64,000 nt of DNA from Alterluteimonas quercicellularis (GTDB lineage Bacteria; Pseudomonadota; Gammaproteobacteria; Xanthomonadales; Xanthomonadaceae): NCBI RefSeq assembly GCF_021191635.1, contig NZ_JAIWPR010000022.1, positions 53,348 to 117,347 of the forward strand, read 5' to 3'. The position numbers and the translations under genes are program-made. The notes under the pieces were generated by a model. That model searched no databases. It was given only the letters and a program-made list of their open reading frames with translations, and was not told the origin of the DNA. How positions within the stretch are numbered: the first letter of the stretch is position 1; every line of letters starts with the position of its first letter. Of the stretch, positions 42,550-56,701 are shown piece after piece.

Positions 42550-45420
42550 TCAGAACCACTGCCGGTCCTCGCCCGGCCCCTCGATGTTGTCGACGCAGCG
42601 CCCGCACAGCTGCGGGTGCTCCGGGCGGGCGCCGACGTCGGCGCGGTGGTGCCAGCATCGCACGCACTTGGGCTTGGCGGTGGGCGTGGCGACGACGCGC
42701 AGCGCGGCGGCGTCCTCGTCGACGTCGCCCAGGGTGACGTCGCCGCTGATGAGCAGGAAGCGCAGCTCGTCGACGTAGGGGGCGACGCGGATCTGGTCGG
42801 CGACGCCGGCGCGCAGCTCGATCTCGGCCTCCAGCGCGGCGCCGATCTCGCCGCTGGCGCGCATCGGCTCCAGCACCTTGGCCACGTGCTCGCGCAGCGC
42901 GATCAGGCGCTCGAAGTCGTCCTCCGACAGCGGCGCGTCGGCCGGCAGCGGCGCCAGGCCGTCGTACCAGGTGGCGAACAACACGTGGCCGGGGCGCTCG
43001 CCCTCGGCGGTGGCGGCCGGCAGGTGGCGCCACATCTCGTCGGAGGTGAAGGCCAGGATCGGCGCGATCCAGCGCACGAAGGCCTCGGCCACGCGGTACA
43101 TCGCGCTCTGCGCGCTGCGCCGGCCCCGCGAGTCCTCCGGCATGGTGTACAGCCGGTCCTTGGTGACGTCGAGGTACAGCGAGCCCAGGTCGACGCTGCA
43201 GAAGTTGGACAGCGCCTGCACGATCTCCGGGAAGTCGTAGCGCTCGTAGGCGGCGACGATGCGCTCCTGCAGGCGATGGGCGCGGTGCACGATCCAGGCG
43301 TCAAGCGCGACCATGTCGTCGAGCTGGCGCAGGTGGCGCCGCGGGTCGAAGCCGTGCAGGTTGCCGAGCAGGAAGCGCGCGGTGTTGCGGATGCGGCGGT
43401 AGGCCTCGGCGCTGCGCTTGACGATCTCGTCGGAGACCGAGATCTCGTTGCGGTAATCGGCCGCGGCGATCCACAGCCGCAGCACGTCGGCGCCCATCGC
43501 GTCCATGATCTGCTGCGGGGCGATGACGTTGCCCAGCGACTTCGACATCTTGCGGCCGTCGGCATCCACGGTGAAGCCGTGGGTCAGCACCTGCCGGTAC
43601 GGCGCGTGGCCGTCCATCGCCACGCCGGTCAGCAGCGAGGACTGGAACCAGCCGCGGTGCTGGTCGGACCCTTCCAGGTACAGATCCGCCGGCTTGCGCA
43701 GGCCGTCCTCCGGGCGCTGCGCGAGCACGCACTCGTGGCTGGCGCCGGAGTCGAACCAGACGTCCAGGATGTCGGCCACCTTCTCGTAGCGCGCGGCCTC
43801 GTCGCCGAGCAGCTCGGCGGCGTCGAGCGCGTACCAGGCGTCCACGCCCTCGCGCTCCACCCGCGCGGCCACCTCGCGCATCAGCTCGGCCGAGCGCGGG
43901 TGCGGCTCGTGGGTCTCGCGGTCGACGAACAGCGCGATCGGCACGCCCCAGTAGCGTTGCCGCGAGATCGTCCAGTCCGGCCGCCCCTCGACCATGCCGG
44001 CGATGCGCGCCTGGCCCCAGTCGGGCACCCAGCGCACGTCCTCGATCGCGCGCAGCGCGTCGCGGCGCAGGTGCGCGCGCTCCATCGAGATGAACCACTG
44101 CGGCGTGGCGCGGAACACCACCGGCGTCTTGTGGCGCCAGCAGTGCGGGTAGCTGTGCACGATCTCGGCGTGGGCCAGCAGCGCGCCGCGCGCGCGCAGG
44201 CCCTCGACGATCGTGCCGTTGGCCTTCCACAGGTGCACGCCGGCGAGCGCCGCGTCGCCGATCGGCGGCGTCGACGGCAGGTACACGCCGCGGCCGTCGA
44301 CCGGGTTGAGCACGTTCGCCGGGGTCTCCTCGACCAGGCCGTAGCGCTGCGAGACCGCGAAGTCCTCCTGGCCGTGGCCCGGCGCGGTGTGCACCGCGCC
44401 GGTGCCGTCCTCGTCCGACACGTGCTCGCCCAGCAGCAGCGGGATCTCGCGCTCGCCGTAGAACGGGTGGCGCAGGCGCAGGCCCTCCAGCGCGGCGCCG
44501 CGCTCGCGGCCCAGCACGCGGACCTCGTCGACGCCGTAGCGCGCCAGCACCTTCCCCGCCAGCGCCTCGGCCACCACCAGCCACTGCGGGCGGCCGTCGC
44601 GCGCCGGGCCCTCGACCAGCACGTAGTCGATCTCCGGGCCGACCGACACCGCCAGCGAGGCCGGCAGCGTCCACGGCGTGGTGGTCCAGATCGGCACCGC
44701 GACCTGCGCGCCGTCCTCCAGCGCGGCGCCGAAGCGCCCGGCCAGGGTCGCTGGCTCGATCGCCAGGTAGGCGACGTCGACCGCCGGCGAGCGCTTGTCC
44801 TGGTACTCGATCTCGGCCTCGGCCAGCGCCGACTGGCAGTCGAAGCACCAGTGCACCGGCTTGAAGCCGCGGCTGACGTGGCCGCGCTCGACGATCCGCG
44901 CCAGCGCGCGCAGCATGTCGGCTTCGTAGCGGAAGTCCATGGTCAGGTACGGCGCGTCCCAGTCGCCGGTCACGCCCAGGCGCTTGAAGTCGCGGCGCTG
45001 CAGCTCGATCTGCTCGGCCGCGTACTCGCGGCACTTGGCGCGGAAGGCGGCCGCGTCGAGCTTCTCGCCGACCTTGCCGTGCTGCTTTTCCACCGCGTGC
45101 TCGATCGGCAGCCCGTGGCAGTCCCAGCCGGGCACGTAGGGGGCGTCGAAGCCGGACAGCAGCTTCGACTTGACCACCATGTCCTTGAGCACCTTGTTGA
45201 CCGCGTGGCCGATGTGGATCACGCCGTTGGCGTAGGGCGGGCCGTCGTGCAGCACCCAGGACGGGCGGCCGCGCACCGTCTCGCGGATGCGCGCGTACAG
45301 CCCCTCCTCCTCCCAGCGCGCCAGCGTCTGCGGCTCGCGCTTGGGCAGGTCGCCGCGCATCGGGAACTCGGTCGACGGCAGGTGGATGGTGGATTTGTAG
45401 CGGTTGGAATCTGCGCTCAC
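42550..45420 (-). CDS. ileS: Isoleucyl-tRNA synthetase
   Basis: The 956-residue class I synthetase charges tRNA-Ile and edits Val. The HIGH motif is in [14 protein letters not shown] and KMSKS in [10 protein letters not shown]; the editing domain lies between. A C-terminal zinc site is [12 protein letters not shown] with CGRCVDNI. The start is GTG 45420 ([14 protein letters not shown]). It leaves the conserved YKSTxHLPxTxFPMRGDL near the N-terminus, but no good ribosome binding site is seen, and the gene follows ribF by only 10 bp. Confidence 0.97.
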   Translation of the reverse strand: MSADSNRYKSTIHLPSTEFPMRGDLPKREPQTLARWEEEGLYARIRETVRGRPSWVLHDGPPYANGVIHIGHAVNKVLKDMVVKSKLLSGFDAPYVPGWDCHGLPIEHAVEKQHGKVGEKLDAAAFRAKCREYAAEQIELQRRDFKRLGVTGDWDAPYLTMDFRYEADMLRALARIVERGHVSRGFKPVHWCFDCQSALAEAEIEYQDKRSPAVDVAYLAIEPATLAGRFGAALEDGAQVAVPIWTTTPWTLPASLAVSVGPEIDYVLVEGPARDGRPQWLVVAEALAGKVLARYGVDEVRVLGRERGAALEGLRLRHPFYGEREIPLLLGEHVSDEDGTGAVHTAPGHGQEDFAVSQRYGLVEETPANVLNPVDGRGVYLPSTPPIGDAALAGVHLWKANGTIVEGLRARGALLAHAEIVHSYPHCWRHKTPVVFRATPQWFISMERAHLRRDALRAIEDVRWVPDWGQARIAGMVEGRPDWTISRQRYWGVPIALFVDRETHEPHPRSAELMREVAARVEREGVDAWYALDAAELLGDEAARYEKVADILDVWFDSGASHECVLAQRPEDGLRKPADLYLEGSDQHRGWFQSSLLTGVAMDGHAPYRQVLTHGFTVDADGRKMSKSLGNVIAPQQIMDAMGADVLRLWIAAADYRNEISVSDEIVKRSAEAYRRIRNTARFLLGNLHGFDPRRHLRQLDDMVALDAWIVHRAHRLQERIVAAYERYDFPEIVQALSNFCSVDLGSLYLDVTKDRLYTMPEDSRGRRSAQSAMYRVAEAFVRWIAPILAFTSDEMWRHLPAATAEGERPGHVLFATWYDGLAPLPADAPLSEDDFERLIALREHVAKVLEPMRASGEIGAALEAEIELRAGVADQIRVAPYVDELRFLLISGDVTLGDVDEDAAALRVVATPTAKPKCVRCWHHRADVGARPEHPQLCGRCVDNIEGPGEDRQWF

Positions 45421-45430
45421 GCGGGGAGGC

Positions 45431-46429
45431 CTATCGTCGTGCGGTGTGCGTGGAAAGGCCCGCGTCGTCCAGCGCGGGTTCGGGGTGGAGGGCCAGCATG
45501 CGGCGCGCCTGCGCGGCGTCGCGGTCCATCTGCGCCACCAGCGCCGGCAGGTCGGCGAACTTCTCCTCGTCGCGCAGGCGGGCGACGAACTCGACCTCGA
45601 TGCGACGGCCGTACAGGTCGCCGGCGAAGTCGAACAGGTGCGCTTCGAGCAGCGGCTCGACGCCGTCGACGGTCGGGCGCGTGCCGAAGCTCGACACCGA
45701 CGGCCACGGGCGGCTTCGACCGGAATCGCTGCCGACGCCGTGAACGCGCGTGGCGTAGATGCCGCGCAGCGCTGGCACCTTGCCGCCGAAGCGCAGGTTG
45801 GCGGTGGGATAGCCCAGCGTGCGGCCGAGCTGCCGGCCGCGCACCACGCGGCCGGAGATCGCATAGGGCCGCCCGAGCAGCCGCGCGGCGTGGGCGAAGT
45901 CGCCTTCCGTCAGCGCCGCCCGGATCGCCGTGCTCGACACCCGCTCGCCCTCGTGCAGCAGCGGCTCGATCTCGCCGGCGCCGAAACCCAGCTCGGCGCC
46001 CAGGCGCTGCAGCAGGCCCAGGTCGCCGCCGCGGCGGTGGCCGAAGCGGAAGCCCGGTCCCACCCACACCTCGCGCGCGCCCAGCCGCCGCACCAGCACC
46101 TCGCGCACGAAGGCCGCGGCCTCCATCGCCGCCATCGCCGCGTCGAAGCGCAGCAGGCCGATGGTGCCCGCGCCCAGCGCGTGCAGGCCCTCGACCTTGG
46201 CCCGCGGCAGCATCAGCCGCGGCGGCGGGTCGCCGGCGCCGAAGAACTCGCGCGGCAGCGGCTCGAAGCTCAGCGCCACCGGCTCGACGCCGAAGTCCTG
46301 CGCGCGCGCGACCGCATGCCGCACCAGCGCGCGATGACCCCGGTGCAGGCCGTCGAACGCGCCGATGCAGACCACGCTGCCGCCCGGACAGACCGGGCCG
46401 CCGCCGACGTCGCGGAATAGCCTGCTCAT
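45431..46429 (-). CDS. ribF: Bifunctional riboflavin kinase / FAD synthetase RibF
   Basis: The 332-residue enzyme converts riboflavin to FMN and FMN to FAD. The N-terminal nucleotidyltransferase shows [14 protein letters not shown] and, later, [10 protein letters not shown]. The C-terminal kinase shows [11 protein letters not shown] and GTRPTVDG, with [14 protein letters not shown]. The kinase carries a short Ser/Arg insert ([13 protein letters not shown]) between the ATR strand and the GTRPTV motif. ATG 46429 is the start. It sits in the conserved murJ-ribF-ileS order. Confidence 0.96.
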   Translation of the reverse strand: MSRLFRDVGGGPVCPGGSVVCIGAFDGLHRGHRALVRHAVARAQDFGVEPVALSFEPLPREFFGAGDPPPRLMLPRAKVEGLHALGAGTIGLLRFDAAMAAMEAAAFVREVLVRRLGAREVWVGPGFRFGHRRGGDLGLLQRLGAELGFGAGEIEPLLHEGERVSSTAIRAALTEGDFAHAARLLGRPYAISGRVVRGRQLGRTLGYPTANLRFGGKVPALRGIYATRVHGVGSDSGRSRPWPSVSSFGTRPTVDGVEPLLEAHLFDFAGDLYGRRIEVEFVARLRDEEKFADLPALVAQMDRDAAQARRMLALHPEPALDDAGLSTHTARR

Positions 46430-46565
46430 AGAAGCCCGGCAGTATAGCCGCTGCGCCGGGGCCGGACCGGCGGCATCCGGGCCGATGCCATGCGCCCCGC
46501 TTCGCACGCCGGGCATCGGCCGGCGGCCCGTGCATCGCGGGTGCGCCGGGTGCGAAGCGGCGGCG

Positions 46566-48188
46566 TCAATGCCGCAGGTGCCGCGGCCGCAGCCCCAGCG
46601 CGACCAGCGCGAGCGCGTAGCTCGCCGCCCCCGCGCCGATCGCCGCGGCCAGCCAGCCGACCCGCGCGGCCGGCCCCGCGATCGCGGTCCACTCGCCGAC
46701 CCAGCCGCGCGCGCCCAGCACCACCGCGGCCATCGCCGCACAGGCCGCGCCCAGCCGCAGCGCGAAGCGCACCCAGCCCGCCTCGGGCCGGTACAGGCCG
46801 CTGCTGCGCAGCGACCGCCACAGCAGCCAGGCGTTGACGATGCCCGCCAGCGCCGTGGCCAGCGCGATGCCGCCGTGCGCGCCCGGCACGCCGCGCAGCC
46901 ACAGCGGCGTGGTGATGGCCACCGTCAGCGCCACGTTGGCGGCCACGGTCCAGATCGCCGCGCGCATCGGCGTGCGGGTGTCCTGGCGGGCGTAGAACGC
47001 GGGCGCCAGCACCTTGCTCAGCATGAAGGCCGGCACCCCGAGGCTCATCGCGCCCAGGCTGATCGCCGCCATGCGGGTGTCGACGGCAGTGAACTCGCCG
47101 TAGTTGTAGACGGTGGCGGTGATCGGCTCGGCCAGCAGCAGCAGGCCCAGGCCCGCCGGCACCCCGGCCAGCAGCGCCATGCGCAGGCCCCAGTCCAGCG
47201 AGGCGTTGTAGCCCGCGGCGTCCTCGGCCGCATGCCGCCGCGACAGGTGCGGCAGGATCACCGTGCCCAGCGCCACCCCGAACAGCCCCAGCGGGAACTC
47301 GATCAGGCGGTCGGAGTAGTACAGCCAGTCGACGCTGCCGGCCGCCAGCACCGAGGCGAACGCGGTGCCGACGATCAGGTTCACCTGCGCCACCGAGGAG
47401 GAGAACAGCGTCGGCAGCATCAGCCGGCCGACCTTGCGCACCTCCGGGTGGCGGAAGCCCGGCCGCAGCCGCGGCCGCAGCCCCAGCCGGCCCAGCGCCG
47501 GCCACAGCAGCGCGAGCTGAAGGAAGCCGGCGGCCAGCACGCCCCAGGCCAGGCCCACCGGCGGCACCGAGAAGCGCGGCGCCAGCCAGAGCATGGCGGC
47601 GATCATGGTCAGGTTGTGCAGGACCGGGGTGAAGGCCGGCAGGCCGAAGCGGCCGGTGCTGTTCAGGATCGAGGCCGCCAGCGACATCATCGAGATGAAC
47701 AACAGGTAGGGGAAGGTGATGCGCAGCATCTGCGCCGCCTGCCCCAGCAGCTCCGGCTGGTCGGCCCAGCCCGGCGCGAACAGCCGCGCGATCCAGGGCG
47801 CGGCGAGCATGCCGACGGCGCAGACCACCAGCACCACCGCGCACAGCGCGCCGGCCATGTGGTCGATGAAGTCCCGGAGCGCGGCCCGGTCGCCGCGCTC
47901 CTTGATCTCGTTGAGCACCGGCACGAAGGCCATCGCCATCGACCCTTCCGCGAACACCCGGCGCAGGAAGTTCGGCACCCGGTAGGCCACGATGAAGGCG
48001 CTCATCGCCCCGCCGGTGCCGAACAGGGTGGCCTGGAGCATGTCGCGGGCGAAGCCGGCGATCCGCGAGACCAGGGTCATGCCGCTGAAGACCGCGGTGG
48101 AGCGCAGCAGGCCGCGGCGGCGGTCCGGCGGCCCGTCGCCACCCGGCGCCGCGGCGCCGGGGTCCGGGGCGCTCTCCGGGGCGCTCAC
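46566..48188 (-). CDS. murJ: Lipid II flippase MurJ
   Basis: The 540-residue inner membrane protein flips lipid II to the periplasmic side for peptidoglycan synthesis. About 14 transmembrane helices are visible. The conserved N-terminus LLRSTAVFSGMTLVSRIAGF, VPNFLRRVFAEGSMAMAFVP and SKVLAPAFYARQDTRTPM are family hallmarks. The start is GTG 48188, preceded by GGGAG; it gives a 30-residue cytoplasmic Pro/Gly-rich leader before the first helix. It is divergent from rpsT, a widely conserved neighbourhood. Confidence 0.96.
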   Translation of the reverse strand: MSAPESAPDPGAAAPGGDGPPDRRRGLLRSTAVFSGMTLVSRIAGFARDMLQATLFGTGGAMSAFIVAYRVPNFLRRVFAEGSMAMAFVPVLNEIKERGDRAALRDFIDHMAGALCAVVLVVCAVGMLAAPWIARLFAPGWADQPELLGQAAQMLRITFPYLLFISMMSLAASILNSTGRFGLPAFTPVLHNLTMIAAMLWLAPRFSVPPVGLAWGVLAAGFLQLALLWPALGRLGLRPRLRPGFRHPEVRKVGRLMLPTLFSSSVAQVNLIVGTAFASVLAAGSVDWLYYSDRLIEFPLGLFGVALGTVILPHLSRRHAAEDAAGYNASLDWGLRMALLAGVPAGLGLLLLAEPITATVYNYGEFTAVDTRMAAISLGAMSLGVPAFMLSKVLAPAFYARQDTRTPMRAAIWTVAANVALTVAITTPLWLRGVPGAHGGIALATALAGIVNAWLLWRSLRSSGLYRPEAGWVRFALRLGAACAAMAAVVLGARGWVGEWTAIAGPAARVGWLAAAIGAGAASYALALVALGLRPRHLRH

Positions 48189-48233
48189 CCGGCGCTCCCG
48201 GGCCGGCGCGGCTGAACGCGTGCCCCCACATGA

Positions 48234-48262
48234 TTGACCCGCAACCCGCGACCCCGCATAAT
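48234..48262 (+). promoter_or_regulatory. Sigma-70 promoter of rpsT
   Basis: TTGACC (48234-48239) and CATAAT (48257-48262) have exact 17-bp spacing. A short hairpin CCCGGA-N4-TCCGGG (48286-48301) lies in the rpsT leader and could serve autogenous control. Confidence 0.88.
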
Positions 48263-48347
48263 TTCCTGCTCGCTTTGTCAAGACTCCCGGAACTGTCCGG
48301 GTGCCGACACCCCAGTTTCCGTCCCCAATAGTTTCCAGGATTTCGCC

Positions 48348-48620
48348 GTGGCCAACATCAAGTCCGCCAAGAAGCGCGCCAAGCAGACCGTGGTGCGCAA
48401 CCAGCGCAACAGCAGCCAGCGCTCGATGCTGCGCACCTACGTCAAGAAGGTCATCAAGGCGCTCGACGCCAACGACCCCGCCGCCGCGCAGGAGGCCTTC
48501 AACGCCGCGCAGCCGATCCTCGACCGCTTCAGCGCCCGCGGCCTGATCCACAGGAACAAGGCCGCTCGCCACAAGAGCCGCCTGACCGCCCGCATCAAGG
48601 CGCTGAAGGCCGCCGCCTGA
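48348..48620 (+). CDS. rpsT: 30S ribosomal protein S20
   Basis: The 90-residue basic helical protein binds 16S rRNA. The sequence starts at GTG 48348 ([14 protein letters not shown]), with the second half [17 protein letters not shown]. It has a clear promoter, a leader of about 80 bases and a terminator, so it is monocistronic. A non-ATG start recalls E. coli rpsT, whose UUG start takes part in autoregulation. Confidence 0.97.
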   Translation: MANIKSAKKRAKQTVVRNQRNSSQRSMLRTYVKKVIKALDANDPAAAQEAFNAAQPILDRFSARGLIHRNKAARHKSRLTARIKALKAAA

Positions 48621-48647
48621 GGCGAGCCCGCCCCAGCGTCGCCGACG

Positions 48648-48671
48648 AACCCGGCTCCGGCCGGGTTTTTC
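48648..48671 (+). terminator. Intrinsic terminator of rpsT
   Basis: AACCCGG (48648-48654) pairs with CCGGGTT (48661-48667) and is followed by a run of five T (48666-48670). It lies just before the stop of the convergent gene. Confidence 0.85.
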
Positions 48672-48678
48672 GTTTCCT

Positions 48679-49977
48679 TCAGGGCGCCCGCCGGATCGTC
48701 CGGTCGCCGCTGCGCCCGGCCTCGACCAGTTGCCATCCCGGCTCGAGCTTCAGCACCCAGCCCGCCCCACGGAACCCGTCCGGCGTCGGCGACACCTCGT
48801 CGCAGGCCACCGAGAGGCTGCGCCAGTCCTTCGAGAGCAGCCCGCCGTCGGCGACCTCCAGCACGCCCCAGTCGGCGCCCACGCGGATCGTCCCGTAGAC
48901 CGCGCCTTCCGGCGGCAACGGCGTCACCCGGTTGGGGTCGAAGCTGAAGCTGGCGCCCTGCACCGGCGCCAGCAGCACCGGGCCGTCCACCAGCTTCGCG
49001 CGCAGCGCCGCGACCAGGCGGCGCCGTTCGGAGGCGCGCGCGGTCTCCTCGCCGCGGACGTCCGCGATCCCGTAACGCGCACCGGCCGCTTCCGCCGCGG
49101 CCTCGTCAGGCCCGCCCGTCCATCCGATCGCCGGGGCCAGCAACTGCGCGAGTCCGGCCCGGCGGTCCCACCCGTCCCGCCAACCGGGCGCATCGCGATC
49201 GAGCAGGACGCCGTAGGCGGGGCCGGTGTAGTAGGCGAACGAGCGGGCGTACTCGCCGACCGCATCCGCTTTCCGCAGGTCCTGCGCCAGGTGGGCGAGC
49301 ATGTCCGGGTCCTGCGAAAGCACGCGGCCGGTGTATTCGGCCACGCCCTCGTGGCGCTCCATCGCGTCTTCCGCCTCGGCGGCGCCCGGGAATCGCGCGC
49401 GACGCCAGGCGCGGAAGGACAGGGCATCGCGGACGGCGGCCTCGCTCGCCTCGCGGTCCTCGGCCCCGAGCGCGGCGGCGAGCGCACGCAGTTCGAGGCG
49501 CAGCCAGAGCCTGCCGTCCTCGGTGTCCAGGTGGTCCTGGTCGGCATTGACCGCAGGCAGTCCGATCTCTCCCTGCACGCGATGCCAGGACTCGTGCATC
49601 AGCAGGACCGACAGCGCCGGTTCGGCGGCGGGCAGCGGCGCCATCAGCATGGTCCACCTGCGGCCGTTCCAGTCCAGCGCGGTGTTGGCGATCGGCACCG
49701 AATCGGGAAGCTCGCCGCGGAACAGCGCGCCGTCCGCCCGAAGCGGATCCTCCGCGCCGTCCGCGCTGGCGACGAACCGCCGCGTGGCGGGATCGGCCAC
49801 CATCATCGGCCCGCAGAGGTCGACGCCCCAGAGCCTGCCCTCGTCCGCCCTGCACAGCGACTGCGCGCGGGCGAAGGCGCGTTCCGCGGCGGGATCGGTC
49901 TCTCCGCCCTGCGCCAGGGCGAGCGGCTGGAGCAGAAGACCGGCACAGGCCGCAACCGCGGCTTTCGACCATTGCAT
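48679..49977 (-). CDS. Putative secreted zincin-like metallopeptidase
   Basis: The 432-residue product has a signal peptide (residues 1-23, ending PLALAQ). HESWH at residues 128-132 (VLLMHESWHRVQ) matches the HExxH zinc-binding motif. A downstream Glu in ERHEGVAEYTGRVL (residues 207-220) could be the third ligand, as in gluzincins. The C-terminal 120 residues look beta-rich and may be a separate domain. I recognise no named family. ATG 49977 was chosen for the signal peptide; the frame continues upstream but without one. It lies between rpsT and obgE. Confidence 0.75.
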   Translation of the reverse strand: MQWSKAAVAACAGLLLQPLALAQGGETDPAAERAFARAQSLCRADEGRLWGVDLCGPMMVADPATRRFVASADGAEDPLRADGALFRGELPDSVPIANTALDWNGRRWTMLMAPLPAAEPALSVLLMHESWHRVQGEIGLPAVNADQDHLDTEDGRLWLRLELRALAAALGAEDREASEAAVRDALSFRAWRRARFPGAAEAEDAMERHEGVAEYTGRVLSQDPDMLAHLAQDLRKADAVGEYARSFAYYTGPAYGVLLDRDAPGWRDGWDRRAGLAQLLAPAIGWTGGPDEAAAEAAGARYGIADVRGEETARASERRRLVAALRAKLVDGPVLLAPVQGASFSFDPNRVTPLPPEGAVYGTIRVGADWGVLEVADGGLLSKDWRSLSVACDEVSPTPDGFRGAGWVLKLEPGWQLVEAGRSGDRTIRRAP

Positions 49978-50071
49978 CGCGAGCGATCCGCCGCAGCGTG
50001 AAGACCGCGCGATCCTGCCACGACGGTCGCGAGGGCGACAAGCCGCCCCGTTCGATGCGTCGACGCCGGTG

Positions 50072-51184
<1,113 letters not shown>

Positions 51185-51253
51185 CTATCGGGCCATGGCG
51201 GCGACGGGCGCCGGCCTGCGCCGCATCCCCGCCCGCGATTCCGCCCCGCCAAC

Positions 51254-51280
51254 GAAAAGCCCCGCCGAAGCGGGGCTCTT
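51254..51280 (-). terminator. Intrinsic terminator between rpmA and obgE
   Basis: AGCCCCGC, TTCG tetraloop and GCGGGGCT on the minus strand form a perfect 8-bp stem (51258-51277) followed by TTTT. It lies 30 bp after the rpmA stop, so obgE probably has its own promoter or is expressed by read-through. Confidence 0.85.
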
Positions 51281-51307
51281 CGATTGCGGCGCGGCGCGCG
51301 ACGGGGA

Positions 51308-51568
51308 TCAGCCCGCGTTCACCACGCTCACGGTGCGGCGCTTCTTCGGGCCCTTGGTGGCGAACTCCACCGTGCCGTCGACCAGCGCGAACAGCGTGTG
51401 GTCGCGGCCCAGGCCGACGCCCGGGCCCGGATGGAACTGGGTGCCGCGCTGGCGGACGATGATGTTGCCGGCCTCGATGGCCTGGCCGCCGAAGATCTTG
51501 ACGCCGAGGTACTTCGGGTTGGAGTCGCGGCCGTTGCGCGAGGAACCGACGCCCTTCTTGTGTGCCAT
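51308..51568 (-). CDS. rpmA: 50S ribosomal protein L27
   Basis: The 86-residue protein reaches the peptidyl transferase centre with its N-terminus. [20 protein letters not shown] is canonical, followed by [21 protein letters not shown]. It follows rplU by 12 bp. Confidence 0.98.
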   Translation of the reverse strand: MAHKKGVGSSRNGRDSNPKYLGVKIFGGQAIEAGNIIVRQRGTQFHPGPGVGLGRDHTLFALVDGTVEFATKGPKKRRTVSVVNAG

Positions 51569-51580
51569 GACTGCTGCTCC

Positions 51581-51904
51581 TTACTGCTTGTCGCCGGAAC
51601 CGTTGATCCCGGTGATCTCGATTTCGGTGTAGTGCTGCCGGTGCCCCTGGCGCTTCATGTGGTGCTTGCGGCGGCGGAACTTGATGATGCGGACCTTGTC
51701 GGCGCGGCCGTGGGCCTTGACGGTGGCGGCGACGGTGGCACCCTTGAGCGCGTCGCCGAGCTTCACGCCCTCGCCGTCGCCCAGCAGGAGCACGTTGTCG
51801 AACGTGACCTCCTGACCGGCTTCGACATCGAGCTTCTCGACGCGCAGGGTCTCGCCCGCCATCACGCGGTACTGCTTGCCGCCGGTGACGATGACTGCGT
51901 ACAT
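51581..51904 (-). CDS. rplU: 50S ribosomal protein L21
   Basis: The 107-residue protein starts [14 protein letters not shown] at ATG 51904 and shows the basic motif [24 protein letters not shown] two codons upstream extends the frame but is unlikely. It is the first gene of the rplU-rpmA transcript with a strong promoter. Confidence 0.98.
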   Translation of the reverse strand: MYAVIVTGGKQYRVMAGETLRVEKLDVEAGQEVTFDNVLLLGDGEGVKLGDALKGATVAATVKAHGRADKVRIIKFRRRKHHMKRQGHRQHYTEIEITGINGSGDKQ

Positions 51905-51968
51905 GACCAATGCTTCCTTTGGTAGTTATTGTGGTCGCTGCCCGGCATCGAGGCTGGACAGAAGCGGA

Positions 51969-51998
51969 ATTGTAGTGCTTTCAGGGATTTAGGGTCAA
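51969..51998 (-). promoter_or_regulatory. Sigma-70 promoter of rplU-rpmA
   Basis: On the minus strand TTGACC (51993-51998) and TACAAT (51969-51974) are 18 bp apart. It lies 65 bp before the rplU start. The rest of the 321-bp gap to uvrA (51905-52225) has no other recognisable feature. Confidence 0.85.
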
Positions 51999-52225
51999 GC
52001 CGCCGCGGATCCGGTCTCACCGGCTGAGACGCCGCCGCGGCACCATGCCCGGATCGGGCCGGACAGGCCCGCCCAAGCCTGCCGAACCGCCCCGGCCGCC
52101 CTGGCGAATCCCGGGTTTGCCCCCACGTCGGGGGCTCGGTAGGCTGCCCGATTGGCCTCCGGCTCCGGCCGTTCCCCCTCCCCTCCCCGGCCAGGCCAGC
52201 CGGGACGACCCGGATCCACGACCCG

Positions 52226-55186
<2,961 letters not shown>

Positions 55187-55199
55187 CGCAGGAGACCCG

Positions 55200-55607
55200 A
55201 TGAGCGACGCCCCCGCCCCGCTGTTCCGCCTGCCGATCGAGCTGCGCTGGCGCGATCTCGACGCCTTCAACCACGTCAACAACTCCAACTTCATGACCTA
55301 CCTGGAGGAGGCGCGGATCCGCTGGTTCGATTCGCTCGGCCAGGAATGGGTCACCGAGCGCACCGCGCCGCTGCTGGCCGCAGTGCAGATGAACTACCGG
55401 CTGCCGATTCCCTACCCCGCCGGCGTGGTGGTCGAACTGGGCTGCGAGCGGCTGGGCACCACCAGCGTGACGCTCTCGCACCGCATCGTCGGCGCCGACG
55501 GCGCGCCGCTGTACGCCGACGGCCACGTGGTCATGGTCTGGATCGACCGCGCCAGCGGCCGCCCCACCCCGCTGCCCGACGCGGTACGGCGCGCCGCCGG
55601 CGGCTAG
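55200..55607 (+). CDS. Acyl-CoA thioesterase, 4-hydroxybenzoyl-CoA thioesterase family
   Basis: The 135-residue hotdog-fold protein has the family signature RWRDLDAFNHVNNSNFMTYL near residues 17-36 with the catalytic Asp. The helix EEARIRWFDSLG follows. It likely hydrolyses short or medium acyl-CoA. ATG 55200 has GGAGACC upstream and follows uvrA closely, so it is probably co-transcribed. Confidence 0.9.
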   Translation: MSDAPAPLFRLPIELRWRDLDAFNHVNNSNFMTYLEEARIRWFDSLGQEWVTERTAPLLAAVQMNYRLPIPYPAGVVVELGCERLGTTSVTLSHRIVGADGAPLYADGHVVMVWIDRASGRPTPLPDAVRRAAGG

Positions 55608-55620
55608 CGCGGCGCTCTTC

Positions 55621-55701
55621 GTAGGAGCGCGCTCGCGCGCGATGTTCTTTCTCCGCGGGCTCGGCGGGAAGAAAGCGTCGCGCACGAGCGCGCTCCTACA
55701 G
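55621..55701. repeat. REP pair in inverted orientation (BIME-like)
   Basis: Facing copies lie at 55621-55642 and 55677-55701. The inner bases (TTCTTTC and GAAGAAAG) extend the symmetry, so the unit can form a long hairpin between the convergent thioesterase and DUF4097 genes. Confidence 0.85.
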
Positions 55702-55780
55702 AATCGAGCCGACGTGCACCGCCCCGCGTTCGCGCGCGGCCGGCTGGGCAAGCCGATCGCGCGCCCGATGCTTCTTCGGC

Positions 55781-56689
55781 TCAGCCGCCCAGCACCAGCC
55801 GGACGCTGCCCGAATGCGACTCGATCGACACGTCGCCATCGCCGCCGCCGAGCTGGGTGCGCAGGCTGCGGCCCGGGCCGTGCCGCGGGCGCTCCACCTC
55901 GCCGGCGGCGGAATCGATGCTGCCGCTGAAGGTCTCGATGCGCAGCCGGGCCGAAGCGTTGGCGGGCAGCCGCAGGCCGGCGCGCCCGCTCACGCTCTCC
56001 ATCGCGATCCGCCCGCCCGGCGCCAGCCCCGTCACCCGCACGTCCAGGCCGCCGGACACCGATTCGGCGCCCAGCCGCTCCACCCGGCCGAGGTCGAGGG
56101 ACAGGTCGCCCGACACCGTCTTCGCCTGTACCTCGCCGCCGGTGCCGCCGCCCACGGTCACATCGCCGCTGACGGTCTCCACGCCGAGGCGGGCCGAAGC
56201 CAGGCGCGAACGCAGGTCGCCGCTCACCGTGCCCAGCGTCGCCTCGCCGGCGCGCCCCGCGGCCTGCAGGCGCCCGCTGACGGTCTTCGCCCGCAGGCTG
56301 CGCAGGTCGACCTCGGCGACGTCGAGATCGGCGCTGACGGTGGTCGCCTCCAGCTCGGCGCCCTTCGGCACCCGGATCTCGAGATCGGCGCCCGAGGACG
56401 AGCGGCCCTGCGGATAGATCACCTGCACGTGCACGCGGTTGCGGCTGGCGTCCACGTTCAGGCGCTGCCCGCTGCCCAGCGTACCGGTGACGGTCACCTC
56501 GTCGCGGTCCCAGCCGCGCACGCGGACGCTGCCGGCGATGTTCTCCACCTCCACGCGGCCGCCAGCGGCGAGCGGCCGGCGCTCGTCGACGCGGGTCTGC
56601 GCCTGCAGCGCCGACGCGGACAGCAGCCCGAAGGCCAGCAGCGCGGCGACGGCCAAGCGGCTGCGGATCGATGTCGAATGGGTCTTCAT
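55781..56689 (-). CDS. DUF4097 family beta-strand repeat protein, secreted
   Basis: The 302-residue product has a signal peptide (residues 1-31, ending ALQAQ). A long right-handed beta-repeat region follows, with units such as ETVSGDVTVGG, AKTVSGDLSLDLG and AESVSGGLDVRV spaced about 20 residues apart. These match the putative adhesin/DUF4097 fold. Function is unknown; homologues often accompany ECF sigma factor genes. It is 12 bp downstream of the anti-sigma gene. Confidence 0.88.
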   Translation of the reverse strand: MKTHSTSIRSRLAVAALLAFGLLSASALQAQTRVDERRPLAAGGRVEVENIAGSVRVRGWDRDEVTVTGTLGSGQRLNVDASRNRVHVQVIYPQGRSSSGADLEIRVPKGAELEATTVSADLDVAEVDLRSLRAKTVSGRLQAAGRAGEATLGTVSGDLRSRLASARLGVETVSGDVTVGGGTGGEVQAKTVSGDLSLDLGRVERLGAESVSGGLDVRVTGLAPGGRIAMESVSGRAGLRLPANASARLRIETFSGSIDSAAGEVERPRHGPGRSLRTQLGGGDGDVSIESHSGSVRLVLGG

Positions 56690-56701
56690 GGGACGGCTCC
56701 T

